Shown here: positions 1 through 5,661 of the stretch, one piece after another | How the letters are laid out: every line of letters begins with the position of its first letter | How positions within the stretch are numbered: the stretch's first letter is position 1 | DNA from: Parvularculaceae bacterium | GTDB lineage: Bacteria > Pseudomonadota > Alphaproteobacteria > Caulobacterales > Parvularculaceae | DNA length: 5,661 nucleotides | Assembly (NCBI GenBank): GCA_013389125.1 | Contig: JACADX010000417.1 | Span: 1 to 5,661, forward strand | Reading direction: 5' to 3' | Notes under the pieces: generated by a model | Seen by the model: only the letters and a program-made list of their open reading frames with translations | Databases searched by the model: none | What the model was told of the DNA's origin: nothing | Program-made: the position numbers and the translations under genes

Positions 1-24
1 CCTCACGAGGGCTGATCAAGGCGC

Positions 25-999
25 ATGGGGATCGTCGCACCATCCGATCGGGCGGAGTTTTCCGGCTTTGATGCGTTCTTTGACGAGGCGATCGCGCCCT
101 ATCTCGCGGAAAAGGAACGCGACCGCGTCGAAGCCGTCGCCAAATCGTTAATTGCAGCGGCCGCCGCGGCGGCGTTCGCCCTCGCGGTCGCCGCCTTCGC
201 TCCATTCGGCTCTGCCAATATTCAGTTCGCCATCATCATCGGATGCGCGGGGGTCTTCGGGGCGGCGTGGATCGTCGATCACGCGCGCGCCGACATCACG
301 CACGGCCTCCTTGAAAAGATCGCCGGCAAATTCGGCTTTCGCTACAAAGGCGCGATGGAGCGGCCGCCCTATTACGACCGGTTTCGCCGTCTGAAGCTCA
401 TCCCCGGACACAATCGCGAGAAATGGGAGGACGAAGTGCGCGGCGAGCATGCCGGCAATTCGTTCCTGCTCTGCGAAGCGCATCTCAAGGTCAAGTCGTC
501 GGGCAAGAACAGCAGCGAGCGCACCGTCTTTCACGGCCAGCTGTTCATGATCGACTACGCGAAGCGATTTCTCGGAACGACCGTCGTTCTGCGCGACGGC
601 GGAATTCTCAACGCGATCATGAAGCCCGGGCGGGAGTTTCAGCGGGTCGGCCTTGCATCGCCGGCCTTTGAGAAGGCGTTTGAGGCGTGGTCGACGGATC
701 AGGTGGAGGCGCGAGACCTTCTCGATCCCATGGTGCTCGAACGGTTCCAGGAGCTTGAACGGCTTTATAACGGGAAGAAGCTTCGCGCCGCATTCGACGA
801 CGGCAAGCTGCTGATCGCCATCGAGACCGGCGACCGATTTAACATCGGCACGATGTTCGCGCCGTTGCGGGGCGCTGACCGGGTGAACGTCATCTTGAAG
901 GAATTCGACGTCGTCTTCGATCTTATCGACGTCGTCTTGAAACGCGTCGAGCGGCCGACGGGAGGCGCCTTCACCTTGGCGGACGTGAAGGCGCGCTGA
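25..999 (+). CDS. DUF3137 domain-containing membrane protein
   Basis: Encodes 324 residues. Two hydrophobic segments lie near the N-terminus (about residues 41-59, very Ala-rich, and 67-84), separated by a short polar turn, so the protein is probably anchored in the inner membrane by a hairpin with a large soluble C-terminal part. That part matches DUF3137: 'FHGQLFMIDYAKRF' near 169-182, 'VGLASPAFEKAFEAWSTDQV' near 208-227, 'LLDPMVLERF' near 232-241 and 'DDGKLLIAIETG' near 258-269. The last three blocks are typical of the family. DUF3137 proteins have no established biochemical function and often sit beside lemA; no lemA is visible because the window begins 24 bases upstream. The ATG at 25 is the first start after an in-frame TGA at 13-15. 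Its ribosome site is weak: GAGG at 7-10 is rather far and AAGG at 19-22 too close. The gene converges on the next gene, with 13 bases between stops. Family call is firm; function is unknown. Confidence 0.85.
   Translation: MGIVAPSDRAEFSGFDAFFDEAIAPYLAEKERDRVEAVAKSLIAAAAAAAFALAVAAFAPFGSANIQFAIIIGCAGVFGAAWIVDHARADITHGLLEKIAGKFGFRYKGAMERPPYYDRFRRLKLIPGHNREKWEDEVRGEHAGNSFLLCEAHLKVKSSGKNSSERTVFHGQLFMIDYAKRFLGTTVVLRDGGILNAIMKPGREFQRVGLASPAFEKAFEAWSTDQVEARDLLDPMVLERFQELERLYNGKKLRAAFDDGKLLIAIETGDRFNIGTMFAPLRGADRVNVILKEFDVVFDLIDVVLKRVERPTGGAFTLADVKAR
965..994. terminator. Perfect 10-bp inverted repeat at convergent gene ends, possible bidirectional terminator
   Basis: GCGCCTTCAC at 965-974 is the exact reverse complement of GTGAAGGCGC at 985-994, with a 10-base loop. 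It lies in the last codons of the DUF3137 gene, just before its TGA at 997-999, and 18 bases beyond the stop of the minus-strand gene. The position between converging genes suits a shared terminator. Neither strand has a T-run after the stem, so it is not a canonical intrinsic terminator. The stem is seen; the role is inferred. Confidence 0.35.
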
Positions 1000-1012
1000 A
1001 GCGGCGTACGGC

Positions 1013-3100
1013 TCAGGGCTTCAACAGCGCGTTCCACGCCGCGTTGTCGCCGCCGGACTGGTCCCAAGGCGTGCATTCGACCCAGGGCGTCTGCGGCGTG
1101 CGCCGGGCGGCGCAGAACACATAGGTCGCCATGATCGCCTTCGGGTCGGTCGCCCGGATGTCGTCAGCGAGCGCCGTGATCACCCGGCCGTAATCGGCGC
1201 TTTCGTGCCACTGCCGGAAGAGAGCGACGGCCGCCGGACTTGTCGCGAGGACGGCGTCGAGCTTGTCGGTCGAATCGCCTTCGAAGTTGCCGATCCAGCG
1301 GGCGCCGGCGGCCTCCGCCGCCGCCTTCTGGGCGCGCGCAAACGACGCGTAATAGGCGACGTTCGCGCGCATCGATGTCGGGGCGAGCATATAGTTGGTG
1401 ATCTTCTGGTAAAGCGCTGCGGGGTCGGCCGCGAGATCGGCGAGCCAGAGCTGGCGCCACGTCGCCTGGTCAAATGTCGCGCCGAAGAGCTTGTTCTCGC
1501 GGTGCCAGGTGAATCCGCCGGAAACGTAGTTCGTCGTCGAGACGCCGTAGCGGCTCATCGGCTGCGATCCGCCGAAGGCGGGAACGGCGGCGAGCGCATC
1601 GACCGTCCGCGTCGGGTCGACCGTTTGAGCGCCGAGAACCATGGTCCATGGCTGGCTGGCGCGGCCGCCTTCCGCGAGCGCTTGCGCAAACAGATGTGCG
1701 AACTGCGCGGAGCGATAGCCGTAGCCGGCGCGGACGTTTGCGGCAACGCCGGAATGTCGCGCCGCCACTTCCTGGCCGATGCCGGTGTAGAAATTGAACG
1801 TCGTGTGGAACGTCGTGTTCCAGACCTCGTTGTCGAGCTCGATATAGAGCGGACGATTCGTCGGATAGGACTGCGCATTGAGCTCGGCGACGATCCTGCG
1901 CGCCCAGTTGAGCGGCTCCGGACTCGCCATCACCTGGTCGAACGCGGCGCGCGCCGCCGCAATACGCGTCGATTGCGGCAGGGTCGTATCGCGAAGCGTC
2001 GCGGCGACCGACGGCGGGCAGCCGAGAAGGCCGGGCGCGTTCAGCCACAACTGCGTCCCGGATTCGACGGCGGCGCGGATCAGAACCCAGTCAGGAACGC
2101 GTCCGTCCATATAGAAGGGACGGTTCGCAAGCGGACGATCGGCGGCAGCTAGCTCCCGGTCGCTGTTGACGCCGGTCCAGTCCATCGGACGGAAGACGTC
2201 GAACCTTCGAACGTCGGCGAGCCAGCGCGGATCGAACACCTTCCCGGAATTGATCAGCGCCTCGTCGGTCGCCCGATAGAAACGAATGTTCGAGATTCCG
2301 GCGGCGCCGATTCTCGTAATTCTGACATTGGGCGCTCCGGAGCCGTGCAGCGCCGGATCGTAATCCTCTTCGATGCGGTTCGTTGAAACGCGCGTCAGCG
2401 TTCCAACGCTGCCGGTGATGGTGAGGTCGCCGTCGCCCTGCCAGTCGAGAATCCACTTGCCCTTGTAGAAGTCGCCGGCCCCCGGGACGCCGCCGCCGCG
2501 GACGGGACCGATTTTGATTGGTCCTGACGGCGGCATTTTCACGAAGCGCGCGGACGCGGGGTCAAATAGGCCTTGCGCGACCCAGAGATCGTGATCCTTG
2601 CCGGCGACGAGGATGTGATTGATGAACGCGTCCTCGCGCGCCCAGTAGGCCGAGTGCGACGGATTGACGAGCGTCAGCGGCGACTTCGTCGGGGCGACGT
2701 CGTCATTGCGAATGGTCGCGCTCGCGCTCGGCGTTGCGATCGTCGCGTTGGTTGGGGAAGATAGAACGACGTCAAATGTCTCATCAGGCTCGACGACCGT
2801 GTCATTGCCGGAAAAAAGCGCAAAGCCCTTCTTCACCTGACCCGGCGTGAAGGTGATGACGCCGCTCGGCAATGCGGCGACGCCGAAATCCGCCCCGTCG
2901 ACTTGGCCCGAGACCCTCCACGCGACCGTCGACCGCAGCGTTGAATCGCCGGTCCGCGAGAACGACACCTGGAATTTCGAGCCTTCGACGCCGGACGACG
3001 GCGTGATCGTGACCGAAATCGCGGGCGTTTGGGCGAACGCCGGCGAAAGCGCCGCAAGCGAGGCTGCGGCGCCGGCGAGCAGTCTGACGCGACGGATCAT
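1013..3100 (-). CDS. Secreted Calx-beta protein with glycoside-hydrolase-like module (paralogue B, downstream copy)
   Basis: Encodes 695 residues from the ATG at 3100. A signal peptide (MIRRVR, hydrophobic Ala/Leu core, probable cleavage after AFA at residue 23) predicts Sec export. Residues about 28-134 form one Calx-beta domain, with the hallmark 'VVEPDETFDVVLSSPTNA' at 102-119 and a closing 'NDD'; such domains usually bind calcium and mediate adhesion or spacing. Residues about 140-695 form an enzyme-like module: 'KGKWILDWQGDGDL' (213-226), 'MDWTGVNSD' (306-314), 'LWLNAP' (351-356), 'YIELDNEVWN' (419-428), 'GYGYRSAQF' (459-467), 'RWIGNFEGDS' (601-610) and 'WHES' (631-634). The Asn-Glu of NEVWN (E425) resembles the acid/base of clan-A TIM-barrel glycoside hydrolases; E607 is a possible nucleophile. 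Cysteines occur only at 361, 663 and 676 and are all conserved in the paralogue. The open frame runs upstream to 3406, overlapping the neighbour, but the signal peptide and the Shine-Dalgarno site fix the start at 3100. Substrate and activity are unknown. Confidence 0.85.
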   Translation of the reverse strand: MIRRVRLLAGAAASLAALSPAFAQTPAISVTITPSSGVEGSKFQVSFSRTGDSTLRSTVAWRVSGQVDGADFGVAALPSGVITFTPGQVKKGFALFSGNDTVVEPDETFDVVLSSPTNATIATPSASATIRNDDVAPTKSPLTLVNPSHSAYWAREDAFINHILVAGKDHDLWVAQGLFDPASARFVKMPPSGPIKIGPVRGGGVPGAGDFYKGKWILDWQGDGDLTITGSVGTLTRVSTNRIEEDYDPALHGSGAPNVRITRIGAAGISNIRFYRATDEALINSGKVFDPRWLADVRRFDVFRPMDWTGVNSDRELAAADRPLANRPFYMDGRVPDWVLIRAAVESGTQLWLNAPGLLGCPPSVAATLRDTTLPQSTRIAAARAAFDQVMASPEPLNWARRIVAELNAQSYPTNRPLYIELDNEVWNTTFHTTFNFYTGIGQEVAARHSGVAANVRAGYGYRSAQFAHLFAQALAEGGRASQPWTMVLGAQTVDPTRTVDALAAVPAFGGSQPMSRYGVSTTNYVSGGFTWHRENKLFGATFDQATWRQLWLADLAADPAALYQKITNYMLAPTSMRANVAYYASFARAQKAAAEAAGARWIGNFEGDSTDKLDAVLATSPAAVALFRQWHESADYGRVITALADDIRATDPKAIMATYVFCAARRTPQTPWVECTPWDQSGGDNAAWNALLKP

Positions 3101-3107
3101 GGGAATT

Positions 3108-3115
3108 CCCCCTTT
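3108..3115 (-). promoter_or_regulatory. Shine-Dalgarno site that sets the start of paralogue B
   Basis: Read on the minus strand, AAAGGGGG lies 7 bases before the ATG at 3100. It selects this ATG over the longer open frame and directly precedes the signal-peptide sequence. Part of it falls inside the perfect palindrome GGGAATTCCC (3101-3110). Confidence 0.7.
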
Positions 3116-3179
3116 ACAGGACTTACTGACGCGAATGGACGTTTTGAGGACGGTTGGCGGGCGCTGAATGGCCGATCGA

Positions 3180-3208
3180 ATTAGAGCATCTTCGCAACAT
3201 AGCAACAA
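3180..3208 (-). promoter_or_regulatory. Candidate sigma-70-type promoter for paralogue B
   Basis: On the minus strand, TTGTTG (3208-3203) is followed after 17 bases by TCTAAT (3185-3180). The -10 matches TATAAT at five of six bases; the -35 keeps only the TTG core. It would give a leader of roughly 70 bases before the ATG at 3100, and it lies in the AT-richest part of the gap. If real, this copy can be transcribed independently of the upstream copy. Pattern match only. Confidence 0.3.
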
Positions 3209-3224
3209 GGTCGTTTCAACCGCG

Positions 3225-3243
3225 GGCGCGACAATTGCGCGCC
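3225..3243. repeat. Short GC-rich inverted repeat downstream of paralogue A
   Basis: GGCGCG (3225-3230) and CGCGCC (3238-3243) flank a 7-base loop about 60 bases past the stop of the upstream copy. It could help end that transcript, but there is no T-run and six-base GC stems are common in such DNA. Confidence 0.2.
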
Positions 3244-3303
3244 GATTGGGCCCGCTGCAATACGCCGTCCGCGCATGTGATTCGCGTGCGCACTTGGGCC
3301 GGA

Positions 3304-5388
3304 TCATGGTTTCAAGAGCGCGTCCCACGCAGCGTTGTCGCCGCCGCTTTTGTCCCAGGGCGCGCATTCGGCCCAGGGCGTCGCCGGCGTCCTCGGACCC
3401 GCGCAATAGACGTAGTTCGCCATCATCGCTGAAGGATCGATGCGCCGCGTCTCATCGGCGATCGCCGCGATGACCTGTCCGTGATCGGAGCTTTCGTGCC
3501 ACCCGGCGAAAAAGGCGGCGATCGCCGGGTCCTTGTTCAAGACGACGTCAAGGACATCGTGCGAATCGCCTTCATAATTGCCGATCCAGCGCGCGCCGGC
3601 GGCCTCAGCCGCCGCCTTGTGGCCGCGCGCCTTCGCGCCGTACCAGGCGACATTGCCGCGCATCGCCGTCGGAGACAGGAAATAAGCGTTGATCTTCCGC
3701 CGGAGGGCGGCGGGGTCGGCGGCGAATTCCGATCGCCAGCGCTGGCGCCAGGTCGGCGCGTCGAGCGCTGTCCCAAAAAGCTTGTTCTCCGCGTGCCAGG
3801 AAAAGCCGCCCGAATAATAGTTCGTCGTCGCGACGCCGTAGCGCGACGGCGGAACAGGGCCTCCGAACGCCTTCATGCCGGCAAGGGCCTGCGTCGTGCT
3901 AGCGACATCGGCCGTTTGCGCGCCGAGCGTCATCGTCCAGTTTTGCCCCGATCGTCCGGCTTCGGCGAGCGCCTGCGCGAAGGCGGCGGCGAATTGCGCC
4001 GAGCGATAGCCGTAACCGATGCGCGTATGGCCGGAGAGGCCGCTCTGGCGCGCGGCGAGCGCTTTCCCGATTCCGCGCGCGAATTCCGTCGAGACGCGGA
4101 ATTTCGAGTTCCAGACCTCATTGTCGAGTTCGATGTAGATCGGCCGCGACAGCGGATAGCCTTGCGCCTTGAGCTCGGCGACGATCGCGCGCGCCCAGAA
4201 AAGCGGCTCCTGGCTCGCCATGATCTGATCGAACGCGGCCGCGACGGCGTCGATGCGCGCCGCCTGCGGGATCGCCGAATCGCGCAATGTCGCAGCAACG
4301 CCCGGCGGACAGCCGAGGAGCGCCGGCGCATTAAGCCAGAGGCTCGCGCCGCTCTCGACCGCGGCGCGAATGATGTGACGATCCGGAACGCGCCCGTTGA
4401 AGAAGCCAGGGCGCGTCGGAAGCGGCCGGTCCGACGCCTTGAGCTCATAGTCGCCATTGACGCCGGTCCATTCGAGAAACCGGATCGCGTGAAAACGTTG
4501 CATTTCGCCGAGCCAGCGCGGATCGAACATCGCGCCGGCGGCGACAAGCGGCTCATTGGAAGCGCGATAATAGCGGATATTCCAGACGCCGCCGGGGCCG
4601 ATCCGGTGAATCGAAATCGCCGCCAGGACGTTTCCGTGGAGCGCCGGATCATAGTCCTCTTCGACGCGGTTCGCCGAGACGCGCCTAACGAAGCCGGCGC
4701 TGCCGGTTTCGATCCAGAGATCGCCGTCGCCCTGCCAGTCGAGAATCCATTTCCCTTTGTAATGGTCCGGGTTGATCGTGATCCCGCCGCGCATCGTCGT
4801 CAGAAGAAACGGCGCGCCGGTCGGCGGCATTTTCACGAAGCGGCCGGAGACAGGGTCGAATGTCCCGTCCTTCACCCATTGATCATAGAAGCGTCCGCCG
4901 ACGAGAAAGTGGTTGAGGAAGGCGTCCTCGTTCGACCAGAAGGAGGAGGCGCCGGGATTGACGACGGTCAGCGGCGCGCGAGCCGCGGCGTCATCGTCAA
5001 GGATCGTCGCCGTCGCCCTGCCCGTTGCGACCGTCGCATTGGTCGGCGACGACAGGACGACGTCGAAGGCTTCTGACGGCTCCGCGACCGCTTCATTGAC
5101 GCTGTAGAGCGCAAAGCCTTTCTTCACTTGCCCCGGCGTGAACGTCACTGTTCCTTTCGGAAGCGCGGCGGCGCCGAAATCGGCGCCCGTGGCGGCGCCC
5201 GAAATCGCCCATGCGACCGACGAAGCGGCCGTCGCATTCCCGGCGCGCGTGAAGCTCACTTGAAATTTGGAGCCTTCGACCGCGGACGAGGGCGTGATCG
5301 CGACTGAAATCGCCGGCGGCGTCTGGGCGCGGGGGGGCGCCGCCGCGACGGCCAGGAAAAGGAGAACCGCTGTGAATGCCGCCTTCAT
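3304..5388 (-). CDS. Secreted Calx-beta protein with glycoside-hydrolase-like module (paralogue A, upstream copy)
   Basis: Encodes 694 residues from the ATG at 5388. Its signal peptide has one Lys, a hydrophobic core (AVLLFLAVAAA) and likely cleavage near RA|QT (residues 21-22). A Calx-beta domain spans about 27-133, with 'VAEPSEAFDVVLSSPTNA' at 101-118 and closing 'DDD'. The remaining 560 residues match the downstream copy block by block: 'KGKWILDWQGDGDL' (211-224), 'LEWTGVNGD' (305-313), 'LWLNAP' (350-355), 'YIELDNEVWN' (418-427), 'GYGYRSAQF' (458-466), 'RWIGNYEGDS' (600-609), 'WHES' (630-633) and 'SGGDNAAWDALLKP' at the end. By hand alignment, identity is about 71% over the Calx-beta domain and 76% over the 88 residues ending at NEVWN. 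Candidate catalytic glutamates are E424 and E606; cysteines are at 360, 662 and 675. The frame stays open to the right edge of the window, but that leader is Arg/Pro/Ser-rich and the signal peptide plus GGAG support 5388. Likely exported; substrate unknown. Confidence 0.85.
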   Translation of the reverse strand: MKAAFTAVLLFLAVAAAPPRAQTPPAISVAITPSSAVEGSKFQVSFTRAGNATAASSVAWAISGAATGADFGAAALPKGTVTFTPGQVKKGFALYSVNEAVAEPSEAFDVVLSSPTNATVATGRATATILDDDAAARAPLTVVNPGASSFWSNEDAFLNHFLVGGRFYDQWVKDGTFDPVSGRFVKMPPTGAPFLLTTMRGGITINPDHYKGKWILDWQGDGDLWIETGSAGFVRRVSANRVEEDYDPALHGNVLAAISIHRIGPGGVWNIRYYRASNEPLVAAGAMFDPRWLGEMQRFHAIRFLEWTGVNGDYELKASDRPLPTRPGFFNGRVPDRHIIRAAVESGASLWLNAPALLGCPPGVAATLRDSAIPQAARIDAVAAAFDQIMASQEPLFWARAIVAELKAQGYPLSRPIYIELDNEVWNSKFRVSTEFARGIGKALAARQSGLSGHTRIGYGYRSAQFAAAFAQALAEAGRSGQNWTMTLGAQTADVASTTQALAGMKAFGGPVPPSRYGVATTNYYSGGFSWHAENKLFGTALDAPTWRQRWRSEFAADPAALRRKINAYFLSPTAMRGNVAWYGAKARGHKAAAEAAGARWIGNYEGDSHDVLDVVLNKDPAIAAFFAGWHESSDHGQVIAAIADETRRIDPSAMMANYVYCAGPRTPATPWAECAPWDKSGGDNAAWDALLKP

Positions 5389-5392
5389 TTCG

Positions 5393-5396
5393 CTCC
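5393..5396 (-). promoter_or_regulatory. Shine-Dalgarno site for paralogue A
   Basis: GGAG on the minus strand lies 4 bases before the ATG at 5388. The spacing is a little short, but it is the only purine-rich site next to the signal-peptide start and supports it over in-frame starts farther upstream, such as the ATG at 5601. Confidence 0.5.
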
Positions 5397-5416
5397 AACA
5401 GAAGGGAATCGAAGAA

Positions 5417-5460
5417 CGCAAACCATTCCGCGCATGGCGGGAGCGGCGTGTATGGTTGCG
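5417..5460 (-). repeat. Leader inverted repeat 20 bases upstream of the paralogue A ribosome site
   Basis: CGCAAACCAT (5417-5426) pairs with ATGGTTGCG (5452-5460), giving nine pairs with one bulged A. Inside the loop CCGC (5428-5431) can pair with GCGG (5443-5446). If transcription starts upstream of 5460 this would fold in the 5' leader; if it starts near 5443 (from the TTTACA/CATACA match) it would instead be a DNA dyad over the promoter. Dyads of this size arise by chance fairly often. Confidence 0.3.
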
Positions 5461-5661
5461 GGATTTGCGCGTGTAAAGCCGCGCCCGGGTTAATCTTTGC
5501 TCGGAATCAGGCCGGCCCCGAATCGATGGGGACGCGGAATCCGGCGGCGAATCAAGCGGCAGCGGGCGGCGGAACGGCGGCGGCCTGCTCCGCTCGAGCA
5601 TCCCGCCAAGATTCGGAATCGGGGCGCTACCCCAGTCAATGTTTGTTGCGGCGTTCGCCGC

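Larger units (their letters stand above)
5389..5661 (-). promoter_or_regulatory. Upstream region of paralogue A with candidate promoters and repeats, no convincing gene
   Basis: This 273-base stretch carries no coding sequence I can support. Two weak minus-strand promoter matches exist. One is TTGACT (5639-5634), 17 bases, then CCGAAT (5616-5611). The other is TTTACA (5477-5472), 17 bases, then CATACA (5454-5449). CGGAATC recurs at 5502-5508, 5535-5541 and 5614-5620, the last inside the dyad GATTC-G-GAATC (5610-5620). Several frames are open to the window edge on both strands, so a neighbouring gene ending or starting here cannot be excluded. Confidence 0.3.

Noticed and set aside
1..24. Possible tail of an upstream gene ending at TGA 13-15
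   Set aside because: Only four codons are visible, too few to support a gene, although a lemA-type neighbour would be usual for DUF3137.
152..394. Other-frame open frames within the DUF3137 gene on both strands
   Set aside because: Arg/Ser/Pro-rich shadows of a gene with clear family motifs in the main frame.
3271..3291. Hairpin GCGCATGTG-ATT-CGCGTGCGC just after the stop of paralogue A as a terminator
   Set aside because: It folds well only in plus-strand RNA, where two pairs are G-U. In the minus-strand transcript those become C-A mismatches, and no T-run follows.
3481..5076. A 531-codon open frame on the plus strand, antisense to paralogue A
   Set aside because: Arg/Ala-rich translation without domains; it mirrors a well-supported gene on the other strand and is expected in GC-rich DNA. 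A similar antisense frame at 1205-2152 over paralogue B is rejected for the same reason.
5526..5661. Open frames running off the right edge on both strands, including a minus-strand frame continuous with paralogue A
   Set aside because: No ribosome site, no recognisable domain and low-complexity Ala/Gly or Arg/Pro/Ser content; the window ends too soon to judge.

Overview
The window is GC-rich with strong third-position G/C bias. It looks like chromosomal DNA from a Gram-negative bacterium, most likely an alphaproteobacterium. A Hyphomicrobiales member such as a methylotroph is a guess from composition and protein style, not something the sequence proves. No RNA gene, CRISPR array, transposase or other sign of a mobile element was seen.

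Layout: a plus-strand gene (25-999) encodes a membrane-anchored DUF3137 protein. It converges, with only 13 bases between stop codons, on a minus-strand gene (1013-3100). A second minus-strand gene (3304-5388) lies upstream of that one and encodes a clear paralogue. The gap between the two paralogues (3101-3303) holds a candidate promoter and a Shine-Dalgarno site for the downstream copy. About 270 bases to the right of the upstream copy (5389-5661) hold no convincing gene, only candidate promoter elements, short repeats and a leader hairpin.

The two paralogues are the notable part. Each is predicted to be exported and carries one Calx-beta domain followed by about 550 residues of an enzyme-like module. 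That module has an 'LDNEVWN' motif and other signatures resembling uncharacterised glycoside-hydrolase-like (TIM-barrel) proteins. A tandem pair of secreted, possibly calcium-binding proteins with a putative carbohydrate-active module suggests a role in exopolysaccharide or cell-surface glycan processing or binding. That function is inferred, not shown. The DUF3137 gene is probably unrelated to them and is adjacent only by convergence.
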